From NCBI GenBank assembly GCA_002496485.1, contig DAJW01000043.1, forward strand, positions 12,265-21,509: 9,245 bases of DNA, read 5' to 3'. Below are positions 1 through 5,496 of the stretch, piece after piece. Numbering within the stretch: position 1 is the first letter of the stretch; each line of letters starts with the position of its first letter. This stretch comes from Euryarchaeota archaeon UBA36 (GTDB lineage: Archaea; Thermoplasmatota; Poseidoniia; Poseidoniales; Thalassarchaeaceae). A program made the translations under genes and the position numbers. The notes below the pieces were generated by a model that ran no database searches, was not told where the DNA came from, and worked only from the letters and a program-made list of their open reading frames with translations.

Positions 1-135
1 GATGGTGAAGGTGGAGAATTTGAGACATTAGTAACTAATGCCCCACATATGAAAGGAGAGATAATTATTGAAGGTAAGAGTAAATGGGATGGAAATAGGG
101 GTAGTTGGAAGATTACCAGATGCCATCTTAAGTAA
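1..135 (+). CDS. dph6: Diphthine-ammonia ligase (Dph6/MJ0570-type), C-terminal fragment
   Basis: Reading frame 1 is open from the left edge to a TAA at 133-135 and gives 44 residues; the gene starts outside the window. The fragment opens with DGEGGEFETLVTNAP followed by a hydrophobic 'EIIIEG' strand. This matches the conserved C-terminal motif (GEgGEyeTlVldaP) of the ATP-dependent Dph6/MJ0570 adenine-nucleotide alpha-hydrolase family. In that family the enzyme makes the last step of diphthamide synthesis, amidating diphthine on translation elongation factor 2 in the cytoplasm. The ATP-binding PP-loop lies upstream and cannot be seen. The tail after the motif (about 20 residues, ending ITRCHLK) is short, as in archaeal single-domain members. 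It is followed by purB on the same strand after 47 bases. Family assignment rests on this one motif, so paralogous ATP-pyrophosphatases of the same superfamily remain possible. Confidence 0.72.
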   Translation, partial: DGEGGEFETLVTNAPHMKGEIIIEGKSKWDGNRGSWKITRCHLK

Positions 136-182
136 AACGCTAAACTCAAACAGTATATCCTTTCCGCGGTAACTGAGAAAAG
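136..182 (+). promoter_or_regulatory. purB promoter with TATA-like box; probable leaderless start
   Basis: The 47-base spacer between the dph6-like stop and the purB ATG contains GTATATCC at 153-160. Its centre is about 27 bases before the ATG at 183. This is the spacing expected of an archaeal TATA box when transcription starts at or next to the start codon. There is no convincing Shine-Dalgarno sequence before the ATG (only 'gagaaaag'), which fits a leaderless mRNA. purB may also be read through from the upstream gene. The call is inferred from position and composition only. Confidence 0.45.
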
Positions 183-1535
183 ATGCAGGTATCACCGATT
201 GACTATAGATATGGGCGCGATGAAGCTAAGGAAATTTGGTCGAGAAATGGTAGACATTCCAGACTACTGGAAGTAGAACGGGCATTGGTTTGGGCTCATT
301 GTAAAATGGGAAAGGTATCTGCAGAGCATTATGATAAAATTGCAGATATCTCTGATCCTGGAATAGTTACAGCTGAGAGAGTCGATGAATTAGAGAAGGA
401 AACCAAACATGATATTATGGCGCTTACTAAGGCTATGGCAGAGGTAGCTGGAGATGCCGGATGGTGCATCCATCTTGGTGCAACTAGTAACGATATAGTC
501 GATTCAGCTGTAGCTTTACAGATTAGAGATAGTATACGCCTACAGAGGATTACTATGACTGAATTACTAAGAGTTCTATGTGATATTTCCGAGAGATATA
601 GGGACACTGTAATGCTTGGAAGGACGCATGGACAAGCGGCAGTACCTATCACTTTTGGACTAAAGGTTGCAGTTTGGGTTGATGAGTTTAGAAGACATCT
701 AGTAAGACTTGACGAAATGGAAAAAAGATGTATTACAGGTAAATTTCTTGGTGCAGTAGGTACTGGAGCGGCTTTAGGACCTAGTGCACTTGAATTACAG
801 CAATTAATCATGAGTGAATTGGGTTTGGAGATTCCCGTAGCAACAACTCAAGTTGTTGGTAGAGATAGATATATTGAATGGGTAGGTTGGATGGCAAATG
901 TCTCTTCATCAATTGAAAAGGTATTACAAGAAATTAGAAATCTTCAAAGAACGGAAATAGGAGAAGTTGCAGAGGCCTTCGATGTGAAAAAGCAAGTAGG
1001 ATCCTCAACCATGGCACACAAGAAAAATCCAATAACTTCTGAAAATGCCTGTGGATTGGCGAGAATAATCAGGTCGATGATTATGCCTTCATATGAAAAT
1101 GCCCTTCTTTGGCATGAAAGAGATTTAGCAAATTCATCTAGTGAAAGATTTACTTTATCTCACTCGATGATTTTACTTGATGATATAATAGTAAAATGTA
1201 CCTCTGTTATGAAAAATCTAGTTATTAATAGAGAACAAATGAAAATAAATTTGGAAAATCAAAGGGGATTAATTATGGCGGAAAAGGTAATGTTGGAGTT
1301 GGTAGATAGAGGAGTTTCTAGAGATGTTGCTCACGAGATTCTACGTGAAGCATCAATGAATACGATTGAAAATCAATCGAACCTTAAATCAGAGTGTAAG
1401 AACAACCAGATAATTAAAGAAAAGATATCAGAAGATGAGATAGATAGAATGTTTAATCCTCTATCTCATATTGGATTATCGGGAGAGATAGTGGATAATG
1501 CTATCAAACTAGCAAATAACTATATCTCAAATTAA
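183..1535 (+). CDS. purB: Adenylosuccinate lyase (PurB)
   Basis: This cytoplasmic homotetrameric enzyme of the fumarase/aspartase superfamily acts twice in purine synthesis. It splits SAICAR to AICAR and adenylosuccinate to AMP, releasing fumarate each time. The 450-residue length is typical for the family. Visible motifs are KHDIMA (residues 75-80), GATSNDIVDSA (99-109), GRTHGQAAVPITFG (146-159; H149 matches the catalytic acid histidine) and the fumarate-lyase signature GSSTMAHKKNP (273-283). The signature holds the mobile-loop catalytic serine (S274/S275). The usual MP of 'SSxMPxKxNP' is MA here, which still fits the superfamily pattern. The C-terminal helical domain continues to the TAA. 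ATG at 183 is chosen because it begins the usual N-terminus (SPIDYRYG) and has a TATA-like box at leaderless spacing. The 3' end overlaps the convergent small gene by 9 bases. Confidence 0.96.
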   Translation: MQVSPIDYRYGRDEAKEIWSRNGRHSRLLEVERALVWAHCKMGKVSAEHYDKIADISDPGIVTAERVDELEKETKHDIMALTKAMAEVAGDAGWCIHLGATSNDIVDSAVALQIRDSIRLQRITMTELLRVLCDISERYRDTVMLGRTHGQAAVPITFGLKVAVWVDEFRRHLVRLDEMEKRCITGKFLGAVGTGAALGPSALELQQLIMSELGLEIPVATTQVVGRDRYIEWVGWMANVSSSIEKVLQEIRNLQRTEIGEVAEAFDVKKQVGSSTMAHKKNPITSENACGLARIIRSMIMPSYENALLWHERDLANSSSERFTLSHSMILLDDIIVKCTSVMKNLVINREQMKINLENQRGLIMAEKVMLELVDRGVSRDVAHEILREASMNTIENQSNLKSECKNNQIIKEKISEDEIDRMFNPLSHIGLSGEIVDNAIKLANNYISN

Positions 1536-1745
1536 TGATATTAATAGTAGTGATACTGCAGTTAAGCTAGCTACTCCAAATAACATTATTATCATTGCAT
1601 GAGGTCCATATTGATTAGTATCATCTAAGGCCACACTGATTATACCATCATCTAACAGGCTTTCTATAATTGATGATTCTGATTCCTCAAATTCGGGAAG
1701 TTCTCTACGCTTTATACGCTCATTAGATTGATTGGCCACACTCAT
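1527..1745 (-). CDS. Small tail-anchored membrane protein, unknown function
   Basis: This is a 72-residue protein of no family I recognise. Residues 1-48 are hydrophilic, with a basic patch (ERIKRRE, 9-15) and then an acidic serine-rich stretch (EFEESESSIIESLLDD). Residues about 51-72 form one hydrophobic segment (MIIMLFGVASLTAVSLLLISLI) that runs to the stop, as in a tail-anchored protein with a cytoplasmic N-terminus. It is the last gene of the minus-strand run, starting 18 bases after the stop of the 80-residue gene. Its TGA lies inside the last codons of convergent purB (9-base overlap). There is no clear ribosome-binding site before the ATG at 1745. The membrane segment and operon position support a real gene, but short length leaves doubt. 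It lacks the basic tail and PGF-type motif expected of an archaeosortase substrate. Confidence 0.6.
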   Translation of the reverse strand: MSVANQSNERIKRRELPEFEESESSIIESLLDDGIISVALDDTNQYGPHAMIIMLFGVASLTAVSLLLISLI

Positions 1746-1763
1746 CGCAAGAGTTACTAGTGA

Positions 1764-2006
1764 TTATTCTTCTTGATGAAAGCCAGCTTGTTCTAAAAGT
1801 TTGGTCATTTGCTCTACAGCATCTTTGTTAGGATCAATTAGTGAATTCGGATTTATCGCTGAACCGGTATATCCATTACCTAAATTACCATTTAGTATTA
1901 ATCTCCGTCTTTGTCTGAGAATCAGTAATTTTCTAATCAGAAATAATGAAATTAGTAATAGAGCAGTGGTAGAAATAAAATCTGTAATTGGGGTATGGTC
2001 TGTCAC
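1764..2006 (-). CDS. Small single-span membrane protein, unknown function
   Basis: This is an 80-residue protein with no recognised family. Residues about 9-24 (DFISTTALLLISLFLI) form a transmembrane segment. It is followed at once by RKLLILRQRRR, so the positive-inside rule puts the C-terminal 50 residues in the cytoplasm. The rest is polar, with a short asparagine/glycine linker and a predicted amphipathic helix near the end (DAVEQMTKLLEQAGFHQEE). The start is GTG at 2004-2006. An in-frame TAA lies two codons upstream and there is no nearby ATG, so GTG is the only sensible start. It follows tiaS by 25 bases and precedes the 72-residue membrane gene by 18, in the same direction. An AT-rich TATA-like stretch (2027-2037, inside the tiaS end) sits about 25 bases before the GTG and could give a separate leaderless transcript. 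An overlapping plus-strand frame looks less protein-like. Confidence 0.62.
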   Translation of the reverse strand: MTDHTPITDFISTTALLLISLFLIRKLLILRQRRRLILNGNLGNGYTGSAINPNSLIDPNKDAVEQMTKLLEQAGFHQEE

Positions 2007-2031
2007 ATCTTAACTACTATTAAATCAAATA

Positions 2032-3270
2032 TTATCTTATTGGATGACTTATTGATAGTGGTTTAGAAAGGTGTCTACGATTAGAAGCACTTGGTTCAAC
2101 CCACATATTCGTTTGTATAGAATTATTATTATAAATCCAATATTTTTTGGTAGTTTTTTCACATATCTTACATCTTAATTCTTGATTTTTTCCTGAACTC
2201 CTCATAGTTCTGTTGCAACAATAAGGCCTTCTATCAATTCTCGGTGAAGGATTGATTAGAATTAGTTTCTCCAGATGTACAGAATCATCGGGTGAAACTA
2301 TCCCGGTCCAAGATATTACGTCTCCAGGAATTAATTTCCTCAATAAATCATTTACTTCTCCACCTTCTCTAAACGCAACTATTCTGGATAATTGGGAATC
2401 GGAAATTACATCTAGGTAGCTATGGCCACCTTTTGTCTCGCTGGGTTCAGATACAACTGTTCCAGTGCAAGTGGATGATATGTGATCATCTGATAGCTGA
2501 TTTGAAATATGAACTGCGTAAGATAAACATTTTTCTGTATTATTCTGTGATTGTAGCCAAATATGTGCTTCAGTGACTGAAGCTGAACTAGGACCTCTAA
2601 TTCCATATAGTACTGGGCAAGGAGTCCTTGGAGCTATTAAGCCCTTTTTTCTGGTTGGATCTCTATTTACAAATGTCTCAGGGAATTTCCTATCCATAAG
2701 AGATAGATTATGAAAATTCACCTCTCTCTGGGTACCAATCAATTCATTTCTTCTCCAAGATATTAACTCCCATGAACTGGTTAGTGATGGAATCCAGGCA
2801 ATTGCTGCACTAGCACCCACTATTCCCAAATCAGAATTATGAGTGAAAATAATACAATTTTTTAAATCTAATTGCTTTTTTCTAAATGATGCATCTACAT
2901 GGCCTCTAACTGACGACCAATACCAATCTTCTGGAAATTTTGTGAAAGAAATAATTAGACAAGGAGATGGTTGAACGAGTTCATTGGATTTCGAATTAAT
3001 ATCATTTTTCAATTCTTTAAACCATGAATAGCAATGCTCAATTAATTTATTTTTTTTGTTTGAATTTATTTTTATAATCGAACCCAAGGCCCCATTCCCC
3101 CTAGTTCTATTTTCCGCAAATGGCCAAAGTCTGACTAATCTTCTTTCTTGCTCAATTACACTAAGTTGGTCAATTAGGTAATTGATTAAGTGATTCATTC
3201 TTTCCGTAGTGCACCCACTTTCAATGAAATCTGTATCATCTAGACCCAGATAAACGGATGTTGTTGTCAT
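2032..3270 (-). CDS. tiaS: tRNA(Ile2) 2-agmatinylcytidine synthetase (TiaS)
   Basis: TiaS is the archaea-specific enzyme that uses ATP and agmatine to turn C34 of tRNA-Ile(CAU) into agmatidine, so that it reads AUA codons. This one has 412 residues, a usual size. The N-terminal TCKD-type kinase domain begins LGLDDTD (8-14) and has CTT at 20-22; T21 aligns with the autophosphorylated Thr18 of Archaeoglobus TiaS. It continues with the substrate motif TRGNGALG (56-63). YGIRGPSSAS (222-231) is the conserved central motif. An OB-fold follows at about 265-340 (CTGTVVSEPSETKGGHSY). A C-terminal zinc-ribbon-like segment with CC (351-352) and CKIC (367-370) binds tRNA in the family. The first knuckle is CC rather than CxxC, which is unusual. 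The start is ATG with a Shine-Dalgarno-like GAGG 7 bases before it. The gene begins 13 bases after the HAD phosphatase gene, so co-transcription is likely. Confidence 0.95.
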   Translation of the reverse strand: MTTTSVYLGLDDTDFIESGCTTERMNHLINYLIDQLSVIEQERRLVRLWPFAENRTRGNGALGSIIKINSNKKNKLIEHCYSWFKELKNDINSKSNELVQPSPCLIISFTKFPEDWYWSSVRGHVDASFRKKQLDLKNCIIFTHNSDLGIVGASAAIAWIPSLTSSWELISWRRNELIGTQREVNFHNLSLMDRKFPETFVNRDPTRKKGLIAPRTPCPVLYGIRGPSSASVTEAHIWLQSQNNTEKCLSYAVHISNQLSDDHISSTCTGTVVSEPSETKGGHSYLDVISDSQLSRIVAFREGGEVNDLLRKLIPGDVISWTGIVSPDDSVHLEKLILINPSPRIDRRPYCCNRTMRSSGKNQELRCKICEKTTKKYWIYNNNSIQTNMWVEPSASNRRHLSKPLSISHPIR

Positions 3271-3283
3271 GTTTTATCCTCTA
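3271..3283 (-). promoter_or_regulatory. Ribosome-binding site of tiaS
   Basis: Read on the minus strand the spacer is TAGAGGATAAAAC followed by ATG. GAGG (3278-3281) is complementary to the 3' end of archaeal 16S rRNA and lies 7 bases before the start codon. It is the only clear Shine-Dalgarno-like site in the window. It fits an internal operon gene, whereas the first genes of transcripts (purB, and the divergent 4478 and 4537 starts) lack one. Confidence 0.55.
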
Positions 3284-3904
3284 TCAAATAATCTGATTTA
3301 TTACTCCCGATAATCCCTCTTCGGGATTACATTTAATCCCTCGAACTCCAAATTTCCTTGCTGCTTCCATGTCGACATCTCTGTCTCCGACCATTACTGA
3401 TTTTGATTCATCAAATTGATTTTTCCAATTATGTCCAAATGATAATGTAAAGTCCTTTTCTAAATTTTCACTTCCTATTTGCATAATTTGACGTCCTGCT
3501 TCTAACATTCCAGGATTTGGCTTTCTTGCCCAAGACCCTTCCCATGGAGCATAGGGGCTGTATAATATCAAATCTAGAAATGCGTCCGAGTCTTGTTCCA
3601 GTAATAAAACAGAAAGATAATCATGGATTTTTGCTAAATTTTCATGCCCCCATATATTCCGACCAATTGGAGATTGATTAGTAACAACACAAATCCTAAA
3701 TCCTTTCCTCCTAAGTTTTCCGATTGATTGCCCGATATTAGGAAGTAGAACTAATTCATCGACTGAATTGATATAATTTTCAGATCCATAATTAATTACT
3801 CCATCTCTATCTAGATATGCAATCTTACCCCTCCATGTTGTAGGTAATGGAGGGAGTGTGATTTGGGAATTTAGGTTTGAACGGTGACGGAATGGTTGTA
3901 GCAT
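3284..3904 (-). CDS. HAD-IIIA phosphatase, GmhB-like (heptose-bisphosphate / histidinol-phosphate phosphatase family) without zinc loop
   Basis: This is a 206-residue cytoplasmic HAD phosphatase. The catalytic motifs are LDRDGVIN (31-38; nucleophile D32, acid/base D34), VVTNQS (73-78), ARKPNPGM (126-133; K128) and VGDRDVDMEAA (172-182; D174, D178, Mg2+). Sequence and length place it with GmhB, which removes the 7-phosphate from D-glycero-D-manno-heptose 1,7-bisphosphate, and with the related histidinol phosphatases. The family zinc loop (C-P-H-x-P...C-x-C before RKP) aligns without gaps to residues 115-126. Every ligand is replaced there: Cys to S116, His to Y118, Cys to S124, Cys to A126. 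About 25 residues precede the usual N-terminus, but no internal ATG offers an alternative. Only 4 bases separate it from the upstream GmhA-like gene, so the two are almost surely co-transcribed and probably act on related sugar phosphates. The substrate is not established. Confidence 0.85.
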   Translation of the reverse strand: MLQPFRHRSNLNSQITLPPLPTTWRGKIAYLDRDGVINYGSENYINSVDELVLLPNIGQSIGKLRRKGFRICVVTNQSPIGRNIWGHENLAKIHDYLSVLLLEQDSDAFLDLILYSPYAPWEGSWARKPNPGMLEAGRQIMQIGSENLEKDFTLSFGHNWKNQFDESKSVMVGDRDVDMEAARKFGVRGIKCNPEEGLSGVINQII

Positions 3905-3908
3905 AAAA

Positions 3909-4478
3909 TCACAGTTTATTATTTGACTTAACTGCCTCTTTAATGATATGGTTAATTATTAGTTGAAAGTCTTCTATTCTTTCCATTGAATTTGTAGGAA
4001 TTAAAATAGCTATATCAACAATACTAATCATTTTTCCACCGCTCATATCGTTGTAGTTACCTGTAATTCCTACTGTAGTACAACCTTTTTCATTAGCATA
4101 TTTTAATCCGTTCAGAACATTCATGGAGTTTCCTGAACCACTGAATCCAACAACTAGATCTCCTTCTGATAAGAATGTTGAGAGTTGACCTAGGAATATA
4201 TTCTCGAAATTCGTATCGTTAGCCCAAGCAGTCAAAGCAGAAGAGTTATCAGTATGTGATAATGTTTTCAGAGACAGCTCTTTAGACCAATCACCTGCGC
4301 TATGTGAAGGAGTCCCAGCACTTCCTCCATTACCTATGAAGTGTACAGTTTTTCCCGAATCTCTGGTTTTTTCTACTGATTTCCAGAATTTTTCTAATTG
4401 CTCCATTGGAAAATCAGAAATTGTAGAAATTAAGTCGTTTAGATATGAGTTGGCAAAATTCTTGAAGTCGAACTCCAT
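3909..4478 (-). CDS. SIS-domain phosphosugar isomerase, GmhA-like (sedoheptulose-7-phosphate isomerase family)
   Basis: This 189-residue protein matches the size and fold of GmhA/DiaA. GmhA converts sedoheptulose 7-phosphate to D-glycero-D-manno-heptose 7-phosphate, the first step to activated heptoses for surface polysaccharides. Family motifs are IGNGGSAG (48-55, phosphate loop), AWANDTNFENIFLGQL (84-99), GFSGSGNSMNVLNGL (111-125, second phosphate loop) and ERIEDFQLIINHI (166-178). The zinc site of GmhA (His, Glu, Gln, His) aligns here to H59, D63, E169 and H177, so two ligands are changed. It is first in the minus-strand run and divergent from the archaeosortase gene. It is followed after 4 bases by the GmhB-like phosphatase, as in heptose pathways, but no heptose kinase or nucleotidyltransferase lies in this window. 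The ATG at 4478 lacks a Shine-Dalgarno site. DiaA-like or another SIS isomerase role remains possible. Confidence 0.83.
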   Translation of the reverse strand: MEFDFKNFANSYLNDLISTISDFPMEQLEKFWKSVEKTRDSGKTVHFIGNGGSAGTPSHSAGDWSKELSLKTLSHTDNSSALTAWANDTNFENIFLGQLSTFLSEGDLVVGFSGSGNSMNVLNGLKYANEKGCTTVGITGNYNDMSGGKMISIVDIAILIPTNSMERIEDFQLIINHIIKEAVKSNNKL

Positions 4479-4536
4479 TAGTAATCATACCCCCGAAGAG
4501 GATATCCTATTTACAGGTTAATGTTTCCCATCAGTT
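4479..4536. promoter_or_regulatory. Divergent promoter region between gmhA-like and artA-like genes
   Basis: This 58-base spacer must drive both directions. On the plus strand CTATTTACA (4507-4515) is centred about 26 bases before the ATG at 4537. On the minus strand ATAGGATAT (reverse of about 4501-4509) is centred about 27 bases before the ATG at 4478. Both spacings suit archaeal TATA boxes with leaderless starts. A perfect palindrome AGGATATCCT lies at 4499-4508, overlapping both candidate boxes, and could be a shared operator. All elements are inferred from position and sequence only. Confidence 0.42.
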
Positions 4537-5496
4537 ATGGAAGAGCCAATTAGTGCATTAATATATGATGTAGCTGAATCAATTGGTATAGCAGAAATTA
4601 CAATGCATCTGTTAATAGGTGCAATTGGTTTATCGCTAATGGCTGTGGGTTTTCATCATAAATCTGAAAAATTTTCCAGAATCTTTGCGATGATTGGATG
4701 GCCATTAATTGGTTTGTTTTTCTACTTATACTCTTCTTATTTTGTTGAGATTTCTGATCCATTGCTAGTTTTGATGACAGGGGCAGCACTCCCTGTAGGT
4801 TTTGCTATTTCATATTGGGAGTACAAATCTACTGAAGAAAGTTTAGATTCTAGACTTTGGATGAGGGGATGTATTGTATGGTCAATGATTCCATATTATG
4901 CCGTATATGGAATTCCAATACTAAACATATGGTTTGTAGAATTTACTGCAGATAGTGCTAATCTGCTGTTAGATTTTTCGGGCCTTGGTGGATATGAAAC
5001 AGGGCAAATGATGATTGATAGACACGATAAAGTTGCAATTTCTACAGAAGAATGGGATGGAAACTTATTAATCCTAACAGAACCCTTGGGAGAAGCAGGT
5101 TTCTTCGCTCCAATGAATAAAATCAATGGCGAAAATATAGTGATATTTATCCTAGCATGTTCAGCATTACAATCTATGGCAGTTTTTATTGGTGGGATTG
5201 TAGCATTGAAATCAGTACATTGGAAAAGGAGAATGAGGGCGCTAATAATAACAATTCCTACCATTCACATTCTGAATGTTTTTAGAAACGCTGGGATTGT
5301 TTGGTTAACTGATACCTACAGGGATTGGAGTTTTTATGGAATTGGTATGTTTGAATTTGCACATAGTTATGCGGCAAAGGGTATTAGCTTACTAGCTATG
5401 TTTTTGATGGCATTAGCTTTGTTCGATATATTGCCTGAGTTACACAAAAACATAATGAAAATTCTAAGTCCATTCAGTAATAAAGATATTAATTAA
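4537..5496 (+). CDS. artA: Archaeosortase, ArtA-like membrane transpeptidase
   Basis: This 319-residue polytopic membrane protein of the exosortase/archaeosortase family has about seven hydrophobic spans (roughly 22-39, 48-70, 76-94, 112-131, 200-224, 234-257, 280-299). The active-site motifs are in order. ACSALQSMAVF (207-217) has the catalytic cysteine C208. IPTIHILNVFRNAGI (240-254) has the conserved arginine R250. FAHSYAAKG (274-282) has H276 at the third catalytic position, where the family has His or Arg. A polar loop at about 135-198 matches the outer-face loop before the Cys helix. Archaeosortases recognise C-terminal tripartite signals (PGF-CTERM type) on secreted proteins, cleave near the last span and, in Haloferax, help attach a lipid anchor. 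The substrate motif here is unknown and none is encoded in the window. The gene is divergent from the sugar isomerase/phosphatase genes. Its TAA shares the bases TTAA with the convergent lhr stop. Confidence 0.9.
   Translation: MEEPISALIYDVAESIGIAEITMHLLIGAIGLSLMAVGFHHKSEKFSRIFAMIGWPLIGLFFYLYSSYFVEISDPLLVLMTGAALPVGFAISYWEYKSTEESLDSRLWMRGCIVWSMIPYYAVYGIPILNIWFVEFTADSANLLLDFSGLGGYETGQMMIDRHDKVAISTEEWDGNLLILTEPLGEAGFFAPMNKINGENIVIFILACSALQSMAVFIGGIVALKSVHWKRRMRALIITIPTIHILNVFRNAGIVWLTDTYRDWSFYGIGMFEFAHSYAAKGISLLAMFLMALALFDILPELHKNIMKILSPFSNKDIN

Noticed and set aside
329..811. 160-codon open frame on the minus strand inside purB
   Set aside because: It lies wholly under the strongly supported purB gene. 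The translation has no recognisable domain and is rich in Ser/Thr/Ile/Leu in the way of a complementary-strand shadow.
1536..1560. Possible transcription terminator after purB
   Set aside because: There is no hairpin or T-run on the plus strand here, and the bases are coding on the opposite strand.
1527..1602. C-terminal span of the 72-residue protein as an archaeosortase target signal
   Set aside because: It lacks a PGF-like motif before the span, a basic tail after it and an N-terminal secretion signal, so it looks like a simple tail anchor.
1801..2013. 70-codon plus-strand frame opposite the 80-residue membrane gene
   Set aside because: The minus-strand product has a clean span with a positive-inside flank, a polar helix and operon spacing. 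The plus-strand product shows none of these and runs against the local gene direction.
2412..2606. 64-codon minus-strand frame inside tiaS
   Set aside because: It is out of frame within a well-supported TiaS coding region and has no domain of its own.
4896..5264. 122-codon minus-strand frame inside the archaeosortase gene
   Set aside because: It is the complement of a membrane-protein gene, which yields hydrophobic-looking shadow translations. The plus strand carries all the archaeosortase motifs.
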